Below, one piece after another: positions 16,333-25,871 of a stretch of 55,512 bases of DNA. The notes below the pieces were generated by a model that was not told the DNA's origin, searched no databases, and saw only the letters and a list, made by a program, of their open reading frames with translations. Numbering within the stretch: position 1 is the first letter of the stretch; each line of letters begins with the position of its first letter. Source of the stretch: an uncultured Akkermansia sp. (lineage in GTDB: Bacteria; Verrucomicrobiota; Verrucomicrobiia; Verrucomicrobiales; Akkermansiaceae); NCBI GenBank assembly GCA_900548895.1, contig URLZ01000014.1:1-55512 (forward strand), written 5' to 3'. The translations under genes were made by a program, and so were the position numbers.

Positions 16333-17682
16333 TCAGCGGCGATTGCGGCTGCGGCGCGAGCGGCCGGAGCTCGAGCTGCGGCCCGTGTTCTCGGTCGCGC
16401 GGCTGCGGCTCTCCTCGCTCGATGAGGCGGCGCTTTCGCTGCCCGCGGGCGCGGCCTCGCGGTAGGTGGTGGGCGGCGCGTAGCCCGGGCGCTCGCCGGC
16501 CTTGAGGGTGGCGTCGGGGCGCATGGCGGCGGCGTAGGCGTCGATGCCGTCGGCGAGGGCGAGGGCGAGGCGGCTGCGGTAGTCGGCTCTGTTGAGCAGC
16601 TCGCATTCGGCGGGGTTCCCGGCGTTGCCCAGCTCGATGAGCGCGGCGGGGCAGTGCACGGAGTTGAGCAGGCTGTAGTGCGCGCGGCTCACGCCGCCGT
16701 CCGCCGCCCCGGTGCCGGCGACGAGGGCGGCATGCAGCGAGAAGGCCAGGGCGATGTTGGCCGCGTCGTGGGCGTTGCCGGGCACGGAGCTCCCCGAGGT
16801 GCCGGCGGGCGCCGTGGCATAGCTGCGGATGCCGCTGACGTCGCTGCGGGCGTTGTTGAGATGCAGGCTGATGAAGATGCTGCCGGACTCGCCGTCGGCG
16901 CCGCCGCTCTTGCCGGTGCTGCGCGCGCGCTGCGGCTCGGAGACGAAGATGTTCTGCCGGCGCGTGAGCTCGACGCGGTAGCCGCGCTGCTTGAGGAGTT
17001 TTTCAAGCTCGAGCGCGAGGGCGAGCGTCAGGTCTGACTCGCGGATGTCTTTGCCGGCGCGCCCCGTGTCCAGACCGCCGTGGCCGGGGTCGATGATGAC
17101 GCTCTTCACCGGTTCGCGCCCGGCGATGTAGCAGGGGCGCAGCACGGGGTCGATGAGCTTGACGAGGTCGAGCTTGGCGATCATGAGCTCGCCCGCGGCG
17201 TTGCGGCGCACGGGCTCGGAGAGGCGCAGGCGGTAGCCCTGAATGCTGATGTCGCGCGCGTCGGGGCCGAAGCTGATGCTGAAGCTTCCGTTGCCGATGC
17301 GCTGCACGCCCGCCGGATCGCCGCTCTGCTGCACGGGGGTGAACTTGTAGAAGCTGCGCAGGGCCTCCAGCGAGACGCAGGAGACGCCGTCGATGTCTTC
17401 AGGCGCCCAGTCGGCGGCGCTGCCGCGGATTTCCGCCGCCGTGGTCGGTGTGCCGAGGGCCGTGGAAGCGGCGCGGACGGCGGCCGGGGCGGGGGAGGAG
17501 GAAAGGGGGGCGGAGGGGTGTGCTGAAAGGGCGGAGGCCGTCGGCAGGCCGAGGGTCAGCAGCATCAGGGCGGCGGCGAGGCGCAGCGCTGCGGGCGCGG
17601 GGATCAGGGGCATGGGGTCAGTCATCGGGGCGCCGTGCCGCCGCCGGCGGGCGGGCCCCGGGTGGTTCGTGGTGCGGCGCAT
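16333..17682 (-). CDS. N-acetylmuramoyl-L-alanine amidase (Amidase_3), second of a pair
   Basis: A 449-residue zinc amidase that would cut the bond between N-acetylmuramic acid and L-Ala in peptidoglycan. An N-terminal region is followed by an SPVRR-like beta domain (about 120-205) shared with its neighbour, then Amidase_3 at about 210-405. Ligands and catalysts are visible: His in IIDPGHGG, Glu in DIRESDLTL, His in ISLHLN, and Glu in ALIELGNAGNP. The tail is Ser/Arg-rich. The ATG at 17682 overlaps the stop of the upstream amidase as TAATG, implying translational coupling; in-frame ATGs at 17625 and 17613 give a cleaner signal peptide and remain possible. The tail RSSSSGRSRRSRNRR could contact cell-wall polymers. 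Confidence 0.87.
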   Translation of the reverse strand: MRRTTNHPGPARRRRHGAPMTDPMPLIPAPAALRLAAALMLLTLGLPTASALSAHPSAPLSSSPAPAAVRAASTALGTPTTAAEIRGSAADWAPEDIDGVSCVSLEALRSFYKFTPVQQSGDPAGVQRIGNGSFSISFGPDARDISIQGYRLRLSEPVRRNAAGELMIAKLDLVKLIDPVLRPCYIAGREPVKSVIIDPGHGGLDTGRAGKDIRESDLTLALALELEKLLKQRGYRVELTRRQNIFVSEPQRARSTGKSGGADGESGSIFISLHLNNARSDVSGIRSYATAPAGTSGSSVPGNAHDAANIALAFSLHAALVAGTGAADGGVSRAHYSLLNSVHCPAALIELGNAGNPAECELLNRADYRSRLALALADGIDAYAAAMRPDATLKAGERPGYAPPTTYREAAPAGSESAASSSEESRSRATENTGRSSSSGRSRRSRNRR

Positions 17683-18791
17683 TACAGTCTCGTGGTGCCG
17701 CGGTAGGTGTTGTTGCCGTGGATGCGCGCGGGGGTGGTGGAGGCGGTGGTCGAGCGCCCGCCGATGGTGGTGGCGCCCATGCGCCGACCGCTGCTGCTCT
17801 TGATCTGCCGGCGACCGACGACGGCGCTGTAGTTGATGATGCCGTCGCAGATGCTCTGCGCGAGCTTGTCCTGATAGCGGCTGCTGGCGACGAGGCGCCC
17901 CTCATCCGGGTTGGAGACGAAGCCGCCCTCAAAGAGAATGGCTGGGCGCTCGATGGTGCAGAGCACCGAGAAGCGGGCGCGCTGGATGCCGCGGTCGTCC
18001 GCCCCGGTGTATTTGATGGCTCGGCTGTGGATGGAGGTGGCCAGCGCGATGTTCTCCGAATCCTGATTGTTGCCGGCCAGGTCTTCGTAGCGGCGCGTGC
18101 GCGCGAAGGGCGAGGTGGTGCCCTGCGGGGCGAGGGTGAAGGTCTCAATGCCGGTGGCGTGCCGCCCGCTGGAGTTGTGGTGGATGCTCACGAAGACGGA
18201 GTCTGGGATGCGGTTGGCGATCTGAACGCGCTGCTGGAGGGTCAGGAAGCGGTCGTCCTCGCGCGTCATGACGACCTTGTAGCCGCGCTCGCGCAGCTTG
18301 TCGCGCAGCTTGAGGGCGACGGCGAGGTTGCAGTCCTTCTCCCGAGCCCAGGGGCTGACGGCGCCGGCATCGTGCCCGCCGTGGCCGGGGTCAATGACGA
18401 TGGTCTTCACCTGGCACAGCTCGGTCGAGTAGCGCGGGCGCAGCACGGGGTCGATGAGTTTTTTGACGTCGGTGGCCGAGATGTAGAGCTCGCCGTTGAT
18501 GCGCCGCACGGGGTAGGAGAGGATGTAGCGGTAGTTGTTGACGTAAAAATCCTGCCGCTCGGGGCGCAGGGAGACGGTGCGGTTGCCGGCGCCGTAGGCG
18601 AGGTAGCCGGAGCGCCCCTGCCGCTGCTTGAAGCGGTAAAAGTTGCAGAGGTCTTTGACGCGCACGTATTCGACGCCCTTGATGGAGGTGATGTCCCACC
18701 GGCCGGAGGCGGCGGGGGCCGTCTCGGCTCCGAGGGACAGGACGAGGACTGCCGACAGGGCGCAGAGGAGAGAGGCAAGGAGTCGGGGCAT
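17682..18791 (-). CDS. N-acetylmuramoyl-L-alanine amidase (Amidase_3), first of a pair
   Basis: A 369-residue exported amidase with signal peptide MPRLLASLLCALSAVLVLSL. Residues 30-130 form the same N-terminal beta domain as the neighbour (FYRFKQRQGRSGYLAYG ... RRINGELYISATDVKKLIDP), which resembles copper-amine-oxidase-N-like stalk domains. Amidase_3 follows at about 130-330 with IVIDPGHGGHDAGA, EKDCNLAVALKL, VFVSIHHNSS and ILFEGGFVSNPDE, which supply the zinc ligands and the catalytic Glu. It is closer to the family consensus than its partner and is probably the more active enzyme. A GAGG lies about 8 nt before the ATG. It is the first gene of the two-gene amidase operon, with no divisome gene adjacent. 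Confidence 0.9.
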   Translation of the reverse strand: MPRLLASLLCALSAVLVLSLGAETAPAASGRWDITSIKGVEYVRVKDLCNFYRFKQRQGRSGYLAYGAGNRTVSLRPERQDFYVNNYRYILSYPVRRINGELYISATDVKKLIDPVLRPRYSTELCQVKTIVIDPGHGGHDAGAVSPWAREKDCNLAVALKLRDKLRERGYKVVMTREDDRFLTLQQRVQIANRIPDSVFVSIHHNSSGRHATGIETFTLAPQGTTSPFARTRRYEDLAGNNQDSENIALATSIHSRAIKYTGADDRGIQRARFSVLCTIERPAILFEGGFVSNPDEGRLVASSRYQDKLAQSICDGIINYSAVVGRRQIKSSSGRRMGATTIGGRSTTASTTPARIHGNNTYRGTTRL

Positions 18792-19156
18792 AGATTCTGC
18801 CTCAGAATATCATGGACGCCGGGGGGCTGGCAAGTCTAAAGCGCAGGGGTTTGCCGTCTTTTTTTTTCGCGCTGCGGCGCGCGGGGCTGCGGAGAGTCTC
18901 GCAGGACGTCGCTCGGCATGCCGGGATCCAGGGGAGCGGCGGGTATGCGAAAGCGGCACCGCGCGTGCTGCGCGGTGCCGCTTGAAAGTGTGCCGTTGCC
19001 GTTTCTGCTCCGTTTCGGCTCTGTGCGGTTACCGTTCCGCGGCGCTTTCGTCGCTCCTTCCCTTGTCGGGGGGCTCGGGCCGCAAGAGGCGCCTTCTGTT
19101 GCTCAGGGGCGGCGGCGGGCCTCTCCGGAAGGACGGGGAGCGGGCCGCCGGGGCTG
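18792..19156. other. Gap between phoU and the amidase operon
   Basis: Holds a candidate amidase promoter (TTGCCA 18828-18833, 18 bp, TATTCT 18804-18809 on the - strand) and a perfect 14-bp inverted repeat (arms 18951-18964 and 18970-18983, loop 5 nt). No T-run follows the hairpin on either strand. It may stabilise the 3' end of the phoU mRNA. No gene is seen. Confidence 0.5.
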
Positions 19157-19816
19157 TCAGCGGCGGTGGCGAATGATCTTGCCGGTCTCCAGATAGATGA
19201 TGTGTTCGCAGATGTCGGTGGCGATGTCTGCGATGCGCTCGAGGTCGCGCGAGATGCCCATGCAGGCGAGGTAATAGGGGGCCTGCGCGGGGTGCAGGCT
19301 GATGCTGCGACCGACGAGTTGCACGATGTCGCGGCGGGCTTGGTCAACGGCGTCGTCTCGTTCGATGACGCCGTAGGCGAGCACGGTGTCGGAGCGGCGC
19401 ATGACTTTCATGGAGTCGCGCAGCATGCTCAGAGCGTTTTGCTCCATGGCGGTGAAGTCGATGCGCTCGTCGGGGAGGGTTTCGCTCATGCCGGCAAGTT
19501 CGATGGCTCGCTCGGCGATGTGGGCGCCGAAATCGGCCATGCGTTCGAGGGCGGTATTGATTTTGAGGATGGCGACGACGGTGCGCAGGTCGGTGGCGAC
19601 GGGTTGATAGAGGGCGAGGATTTTCAGACACTCTTCTTCGATGCGGATTTCTTCGGCATCGATGGTGCTGTCATCGCTGATGACGTGGCGGGCAAGCTCT
19701 GCGTCGGTGGCGGTGACGGCGTCGATGGCGCGCTTGATGGCGGATTCGACGAGGCCGCCCTGGGCGACGATCATGTTGAGGAGGTGACGCAGTTCGTTGA
19801 TGAAGTGTTCTTTCAT
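19157..19816 (-). CDS. phoU: PhoU, phosphate signalling and transport modulator
   Basis: A 219-residue all-helical protein of typical PhoU length (215-240). It has two PhoU repeats (about 10-105 and 115-210) with the metal-contact patterns ALERMADFGAHIAERA and DLERIADIATDICEHI. PhoU links the Pst transporter to the PhoR histidine kinase and represses the Pho response when phosphate is ample. It ends the phosphate operon, 234 bp after pstB. No phoB or phoR lies in the window. The spacer holds three 16-bp tandem repeats. Confidence 0.96.
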   Translation of the reverse strand: MKEHFINELRHLLNMIVAQGGLVESAIKRAIDAVTATDAELARHVISDDSTIDAEEIRIEEECLKILALYQPVATDLRTVVAILKINTALERMADFGAHIAERAIELAGMSETLPDERIDFTAMEQNALSMLRDSMKVMRRSDTVLAYGVIERDDAVDQARRDIVQLVGRSISLHPAQAPYYLACMGISRDLERIADIATDICEHIIYLETGKIIRHRR

Positions 19817-19876
19817 GGTGGGGGGAATGGGAAAACGAGAGTGTTTTTTTTTGGGGGGGGGAGAAGGGAAGGAGGG

Positions 19877-19924
19877 GAGCTTCCGGTTCGCGGAGCTGTC
19901 GGTTTGCGGAGCTGTCGATTCGCA
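19877..19924. repeat. Three tandem 16-bp imperfect repeats in the pstB-phoU spacer
   Basis: Units at 19877-19892, 19893-19908 and 19909-19924; consensus GAGCTGTCGGTTCGCG. Units 2 and 3 differ at only two positions. Confidence 0.7.
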
Positions 19925-20050
19925 GGGCCTTGCGGGTCCGCTCGAGAGCGGGGGGGGCGGAGCCGGTGCCGGTCGGCCGGGGCAGGCCGGGGCGGGCGCG
20001 GGCGGGCGTGAGCCCGAGGGCGGCTCGGGCCGCTGCCGAAGCGCGGTGCT

Positions 20051-20812
<762 letters not shown>

Positions 20813-20908
20813 GGGTTGTCTCATGAGGGGAAGGGAGGGTGGTGTGAAACGAGGTGAACGATGGTGATGGGGAGCCTGTTCGTTGGAGGCGATGGGGTCG
20901 GTTGCGTA

Positions 20909-21775
20909 TCAGTGGCTCTTTTTCTCGCGGAAGATGTAGCGGGTGACGATGTTGAGCAGCAGGATGAGGGTGGCGATGATGAGGGCGGCGCCCCAGCCGG
21001 CGGCGTTCATTTCCTCAAAGGGTGAGTTCATGGTGTACTCGTTGATGAGGACGGGCATGTTGGCGGTGGGCTGGCTGAAGAAGTTGGTCGGCCAGGTGTC
21101 GGCGAACATGGCGGTGAAGAGGAGGGGGGCGGTTTCTCCGCTGACGCGGGCGAGTGAGAGCAATACGCCTGTGGCCATGCCGTTGCGGGCAGCTCGGGCG
21201 ACGATGCAGAGCGTGGCTCGGCAGCGCGACATACCCAGCGCCAAGGCTGATTCACGCAGGGTGTCGGGCACCATGGCGAGCATGTCTTCGGTGGTGCGCA
21301 TGATGACGGGGAACATGATGACGGCGAGGGCGACGGAGCCCGCAAAGCCTGAGTTGTGTCCGGTGGGTATGACGATGAGGACGTAGATGAAGAGGCCGAC
21401 GAGGATGGAGGGTACGCCCATCATGACGTTGGCGCAGAAACGCAGGGTGGCGCCGAGGCTGCCGCGCTTGCCGAACTCGGCGAGGTAGATGCCCGCGGCA
21501 ATGCCCGGGGGCACGGCGATGAGCGTGGCGAGGCCGGCGATGAGAATGGTGCCGAGCAGGGCGTTGGCAATGCCGGCGCCGACTTCGCCGTAGGGCTTGC
21601 TCGGGGAGGTCAGGAAGCCGAGGTCGATGACGTGACGGCCGTGCTCCAGAACGGTCCAGAGGATCCAGCCCATGCAGCCGACGGCGATGGCGACGGAGAT
21701 GAACGAGAAGATGCCGAGCAGGAGGTTCTGCGCTTTACGCAGAAAGAGGGGGCGAGGTGTGATGGTAGGTGGCAT
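20909..21775 (-). CDS. pstA: PstA, phosphate ABC transporter permease
   Basis: A 288-residue inner-membrane permease with six predicted TM segments, pairing with PstC. The ABC permease loop EAA-like motif is in the segment TLRESALALGMSRCRATLCI (about 175-195), where the coupling helix meets PstB. Length is typical (280-300). It ends in a basic tail (YIFREKKSH). It lies 96 bp upstream of pstB and 99 bp downstream of pstC. Confidence 0.95.
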   Translation of the reverse strand: MPPTITPRPLFLRKAQNLLLGIFSFISVAIAVGCMGWILWTVLEHGRHVIDLGFLTSPSKPYGEVGAGIANALLGTILIAGLATLIAVPPGIAAGIYLAEFGKRGSLGATLRFCANVMMGVPSILVGLFIYVLIVIPTGHNSGFAGSVALAVIMFPVIMRTTEDMLAMVPDTLRESALALGMSRCRATLCIVARAARNGMATGVLLSLARVSGETAPLLFTAMFADTWPTNFFSQPTANMPVLINEYTMNSPFEEMNAAGWGAALIIATLILLLNIVTRYIFREKKSH

Positions 21776-21874
21776 GGGTGCGTGTGCCGCGGGGCGGCGT
21801 GGGGGTTGTGGTGATGTGATGGACTGGTGTGCGAGACGGTTCAGGTTTCGCGGTGATTCAGGCTTGGCGCAGTG

Positions 21875-22795
21875 TCAGGCTTCACCGCGGCTCTTGCGGG
21901 TGAGGTGCAGGTAGTATTGCGAGAGGACTTGGATGCCGAAGCTCATCAGCAGCAGGATGAGGCCGAGGGCAAAGAGGGCGCTGCGCTGCATGCCGTCTGC
22001 CTCCGCGAAGTTGCAGGCGAGGGTGGCGGCAATGGTGGTACCGCTGGTCAGCAGGCCGTCGGGGGTGACCATGACGTTGCCGATGACGAAGAGCACGGCC
22101 ATGGTTTCGCCCAGGGCGCGGCCCATGCCGATGAAGATGCCGCCGAGAAGGCCGCGGATGCCGTAGCGCATGACGACGTCGCGCGTGGCTTCCCATCGTG
22201 TGCAGCCGATGCCGTAGGCGGATTCGCGCAGCATGGGCGGTGTCATGCGGAAGACGTCGCGCATGACGGCGCTCATGTAGGGCAGGATCATCAGCGCGAG
22301 GATGAGCCCGGCGGTCAGGAAGTTCATGCCGTAGCAGTCCGTGCCCAGAAGCCAGCCCCAGAAGGGGTTCTCCAGCAGTTGGCCGTCGGCGGTGAGGCGG
22401 GGGATGAGTTCATCCATGATGGGCACGAGCACATAGAGGCCCCACATGCCGTAGATGACGGAGGGAATGGCGGCCAGCAGGTCGAGACACTGGCTGAGGA
22501 TGCGGCTGAGCCAGTCCGGTGCTTCGGTGACGAAGAGGGCTGAGACGAAGGCGAGCGGGATGGCGACGATGAGGGAGATGGCGGTGGTGAGCAGGGTGCC
22601 GGCGATGTTTGGCCAGGCGCCGTAGTGGTCGAGCGAGGGATCCCATTCTTCAGACCAGAGGAAGGGAAGCCCGAATTGTTTCCAGGCGTCGGCGGAGTGC
22701 AGGCCAAGCTGCACGAAGATGCCGATCATGAGCGCGGCGATGAGGCCGGCGCAGATGAGGCAGGTGCCGCGGAAGATTTTGTCGGTGTGGTGCAT
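21875..22795 (-). CDS. pstC: PstC, phosphate ABC transporter permease
   Basis: A 306-residue inner-membrane permease with six TM segments. The coupling region is MLRESAYGIGCTRWEATRDV (about 200-219), and GRALGETMAVLFVIGN is the conserved segment typical of PstC. An internal stretch around LTADGQLLENPFWGW forms the usual periplasmic loop. The ATG at 22795 starts the cytoplasmic N-terminus (MHHTDKIFRGTCLICAG); earlier in-frame codons are low-complexity and rejected. It follows pstS after an unusually long spacer (427 bp) that contains a strong hairpin. Confidence 0.95.
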   Translation of the reverse strand: MHHTDKIFRGTCLICAGLIAALMIGIFVQLGLHSADAWKQFGLPFLWSEEWDPSLDHYGAWPNIAGTLLTTAISLIVAIPLAFVSALFVTEAPDWLSRILSQCLDLLAAIPSVIYGMWGLYVLVPIMDELIPRLTADGQLLENPFWGWLLGTDCYGMNFLTAGLILALMILPYMSAVMRDVFRMTPPMLRESAYGIGCTRWEATRDVVMRYGIRGLLGGIFIGMGRALGETMAVLFVIGNVMVTPDGLLTSGTTIAATLACNFAEADGMQRSALFALGLILLLMSFGIQVLSQYYLHLTRKSRGEA

Positions 22796-23222
22796 GGTGG
22801 CTGGGTTGGTGTCTGTTGATGAGGAAGAGAGGAGGGAAAGCTGAGTCGGGAAGGGCTGTGATGGGCCGTTACAAGTGAGAACGCGAATGCGGGGTGAAAC
22901 CGCCGAGTGGGGGAGAGCTCGTTTGAAGGGGGGAAGACGGGCCGTCGGGGATGATGCGTGGGCGCCTGACCCGGGGGTGGGATGCTTGTACGCTTCCGGT
23001 GCACGGCTTTTCGGCAAGGGTGAGCGTCTGATCGGGTGGGGATCTCGGGATTCCGCCGGGAGGGCGGAGGTGAGGAACAGGTGCGGGGGCTACGCAGGGC
23101 GGGGCCTGAGACGGCTTGTAGGGTGATGGGAAGGGGGGGCGTCGCGCGCTGTGGGGAGCCCCCGGGGTGCCGGCCGCGCTGCGGGCGCAGCTCGACCGGC
23201 ACTTGGTGGCCGCGAAGGCGGC
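22796..23222. other. Long pstS-pstC intercistronic region
   Basis: Contains the hairpin at 23167-23202 close to the pstS stop; the rest is G-rich with no gene. No convincing promoter is seen for pstC. Such spacing is common where the binding protein must be made in excess over the permease. Confidence 0.5.
23167..23202 (-). promoter_or_regulatory. Intercistronic stem-loop after pstS
   Basis: GTGCCGG/CCGGCAC outer stem and GCTGC/GCAGC inner stem with no T-run. A likely mRNA-stabilising or attenuating element that keeps pstS expression above pstCAB. Confidence 0.6.
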
Positions 23223-24209
23223 TTACATGTGAGACTCGATGAGTTTCACGACGTTCTCGGGAAGGGGAACGTAGTTGAGCTCGCGAGCGGTGTCGGCGCC
23301 TTCGCTGAAGCACCAGCGGAAGTAGCGCTGGATGGCCTGTTTGCGATCCGCGGGCGTGTCGTTGCGAATGATGACGTAGGTGACGCCGGTGATGGGCCAG
23401 GCGTTGGCGCCCGAGACGTTGGTGAGCTCCATGTAGAAGCCCGGAGCCTTGCTCCAGTCAGCGTTGGCGGCGGCGGCGGTGAAGGTCTCGAGGTTCGGCT
23501 GCACGTACTGGCCGTCGGCGTTCTCGAGTGTGGCGCAGCTCAGCTTGGCCTCAACGGCGTAGGTGTATTCCGTGTAGCCGATGGCGCCGCGGATGCGCGC
23601 CACGTTATTGCAGACGCCGGGATTCTTCTGACCGCCGATGCCCACCGGCCACTTGACCGAGGAGCCCTGGCCCACCTTCTCCTTCCAAGTCGCCGAGATC
23701 TTGCTCAGGTAGTTGGTGAAGATGAAGGAGGTGCCGCTGGAGTCCGCGCGGTGCACGACGGTGATCTTCTGCTTCGGCAGGCGCAGCCCCGGGTTGAGCG
23801 AGGTGATGGCCTTGTCGTTCCAGTACTTGATCTCACCGAGGAAGATGCGCGAGAGCACGTCGCGGCTCAGCTTGAGCTGGCCGTTGGCGATGCCGCGCAG
23901 GTTGACGATGACGACGACACCGCCCGTGAGCATCGGGTACTGCGTCAGGCCGTCCTTCTGCTGCTGATCCAGCGTGAGCGGATTGTCGGAGCCGGCGAAG
24001 TCGATGGTGCCGGCCTTGATCTGGTTGAGGCCGGCGCCCGAGCCGAGGCTCTGATAGGTGACGCTCGTGCCGGGGTTCTGCTGGCTGTAGTTGTACGTCC
24101 ATTTCTGGTAGACCGGGGCGGGGAAGGAGGCGCCGGCGCCGTTGATGGCGGTATCCGCCTGAGTGATGGTGCCTGCGGCAAGCAGGGCGAGAACGAGTTT
24201 TTTAATCAT
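23223..24209 (-). CDS. pstS: PstS, periplasmic phosphate-binding protein
   Basis: A 328-residue exported solute-binding protein with signal peptide MIKKLVLALLAAGTITQA. Phosphate-contact motifs are clear: NGAGASFPAPVYQKW (about 23-37), GSGAGLNQIKAGTIDFAGSD (57-76, contact Ser and Asp), and RADSSGTSFIFTNYL (about 154-168, contact Arg, Ser, Gly, Thr). The length matches PstS (320-350). It is the first transporter gene after the porin. It would hand phosphate to PstCA in the periplasm. An AT-rich block just before the ATG (TATTATAT on the - strand) might be a -10 for a separate promoter. Confidence 0.97.
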   Translation of the reverse strand: MIKKLVLALLAAGTITQADTAINGAGASFPAPVYQKWTYNYSQQNPGTSVTYQSLGSGAGLNQIKAGTIDFAGSDNPLTLDQQQKDGLTQYPMLTGGVVVIVNLRGIANGQLKLSRDVLSRIFLGEIKYWNDKAITSLNPGLRLPKQKITVVHRADSSGTSFIFTNYLSKISATWKEKVGQGSSVKWPVGIGGQKNPGVCNNVARIRGAIGYTEYTYAVEAKLSCATLENADGQYVQPNLETFTAAAANADWSKAPGFYMELTNVSGANAWPITGVTYVIIRNDTPADRKQAIQRYFRWCFSEGADTARELNYVPLPENVVKLIESHM

Positions 24210-24300
24210 GGTGTTGAGATATAATATGGTTTATTGAATGTTACGGGTGCAGACCCGGCGGCTCGCGAGCGGGCAGCGCCGGGCTGCGGTTTGTTGCGGC

Positions 24301-25590
24301 TCAGAAGTTGACGCGGAAGGCGGTGGTGAAGCTCCAGCCGGTGAAGCCCTTTTCGCCGCGGGCGTCGGTGCCGTGCGAGTTGAGGTACTCCGCGCCGAGC
24401 ATGATCTTCATCATGTGCGGGTTGGAGGGGCAGACGTAGTAGTTGACGCCCATGTAGACGCCGTGGAGCAGGTCGCTGGTCTGCGAGTAGGCCGAGTTGG
24501 TGGCGTAGTAGCGCTTGTCGCTCTCAATGCCGTTGCTGCCGCAGGCAATCTGGTAGCGCAGCACGGCCTCGAAGTGATCCGTGAGGCGGTAGCTGGGCAT
24601 GATGGTGAGGCCGAAGACGTTCTCAGAGCCCTCGTTGCGGCCGTCTGCGCCGAGGACGTTGAAGCCCGCCATGGCTTCCGTCATCATGTTGAAGCGACCT
24701 TGGCGAGCCTCCCAGGTGAGGGCCACGACGTCGCGAGCGCCGGGACCGGCATAGCCGATGTTCTCACGCCCCTCTCGCACGAAGCTGTGCATGTAGTCGA
24801 GGTAGAGGCGGTTGTCGTCATTGATCGCGTAGTTGACCGAGAGGCCGAGCATGGCGTTGTCTGCCGACGTGAAGGCGGGCTCGGCCCATGTGCCGTCGTG
24901 ATAGCCGTTGAGCCAGAGGCCGGCCTCCCAGCCGAATCGGGCCTTCGAATCGGAGTTCTTGAAGGAGATACCCCAGGTTTTCTCGGCGGTGAGCTGGTTG
25001 ACGAGGGCGGAGCGCTCAATCGTGATGATCTTGGAGCTCGAGGTGCGATATTCACCAATGAAGGCGGGCTTGTGTTTGCCGATGGTGAAGGTCACGGGCT
25101 TGAACTTGCCTTGAATGAAGAGTTCATCGAGAACGCCCTCGGTGTCGCTGCTGCTCCAGTCGCCGGTGGTGGCATCGAAGGTTTCGCGCCCGTCGAGGCC
25201 GCCGATGTTGAAATTGGCGAAGACGGTGAAGTTCTTCAGAACCTTGGCCTCGGCACCGATGCGGAAGCGGCGCCACTCATTGTTCCAAGCGCGGTCGCGT
25301 CCGTAGGAGGCGCCCTTCAGGCGATCCGTGCCGCCGGCGGGGTCGAGAGCTGAGACCTGCCACTGGCCGCGGAACTTGAGCTTGAACTCCTGGATGAAGG
25401 GGTTTTCGGCGTTGTCGCGCTCGGCATCAAAGAGGGTGAGGGCATCTCCTGCCCAGCGGCAGAAGTTGAACTTCTCTGCGCTCTGCTGAGCGGTGCTCTG
25501 CTGAGCGGCGGCGCCGTCCTGCTGGGCAGCTTGGCTGAGAGAAGCGGCCCCAACCATCAGGGCCATGGTAACGAGTGTGGTTTTGTTCAT
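24301..25590 (-). CDS. Phosphate-selective porin O/P family protein
   Basis: A 429-residue outer-membrane porin with signal peptide MNKTTLVTMALMVGAASLSQ. The mature protein starts with a Gln/Ala-rich spacer, then alternating beta strands of a 16-strand porin O/P type barrel (KFRGQWQVSALDP, RRFRIGAEAKVLKNFTVFAN, FNMMTEAMAGFNVLG) and a terminal Phe (TGWSFTTAFRVNF). OprP and OprO of Pseudomonas are induced by phosphate starvation and select for phosphate or polyphosphate. Its place directly before pstS supports a phosphate role here. The specificity residues (Arg ladder) cannot be judged from sequence alone. Confidence 0.9.
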   Translation of the reverse strand: MNKTTLVTMALMVGAASLSQAAQQDGAAAQQSTAQQSAEKFNFCRWAGDALTLFDAERDNAENPFIQEFKLKFRGQWQVSALDPAGGTDRLKGASYGRDRAWNNEWRRFRIGAEAKVLKNFTVFANFNIGGLDGRETFDATTGDWSSSDTEGVLDELFIQGKFKPVTFTIGKHKPAFIGEYRTSSSKIITIERSALVNQLTAEKTWGISFKNSDSKARFGWEAGLWLNGYHDGTWAEPAFTSADNAMLGLSVNYAINDDNRLYLDYMHSFVREGRENIGYAGPGARDVVALTWEARQGRFNMMTEAMAGFNVLGADGRNEGSENVFGLTIMPSYRLTDHFEAVLRYQIACGSNGIESDKRYYATNSAYSQTSDLLHGVYMGVNYYVCPSNPHMMKIMLGAEYLNSHGTDARGEKGFTGWSFTTAFRVNF

Positions 25591-25688
25591 GGGTCTGTAT
25601 CTTTAGTCCTGTCGAGCGGGGAAGCTTGCCCCTGCTGACGCATTCAGTAAAGCCTAAAAGACGGAGTTGTGCAAGTTTTCGACGGTGA

Positions 25689-25703
25689 ACTGTGAGCCAC
25701 AGT
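25689..25703. promoter_or_regulatory. Palindromic candidate operator upstream of the porin
   Basis: Perfect 6-bp arms ACTGTG/CACAGT around AGC, 15 bp upstream of the candidate -35 of the porin-pst operon. Position fits an activator site. Confidence 0.45.
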
Positions 25704-25842
25704 CTCCGTGGCGGTTATGAAACAATAGCTGACAGCAGGGAATGCGATGGCGGAACGGATCGCAGTTCCGGCGGGGAAAACAGGCTGTGTCGGGGAGGGG
25801 CTGTTGCGATTCGGTCAGATGACGAAAAAATGTGTTTTTTGC

Positions 25843-25871
25843 TTGAATTACGGTTCATTTCAGGATATAAA
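25843..25871 (+). promoter_or_regulatory. Promoter of the autotransporter
   Basis: TTGAAT (25843-25848), 17-bp spacer, TATAAA (25866-25871). Leader about 57 nt with an AGGA Shine-Dalgarno at 25923-25926, 8 nt before the ATG. Confidence 0.8.
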
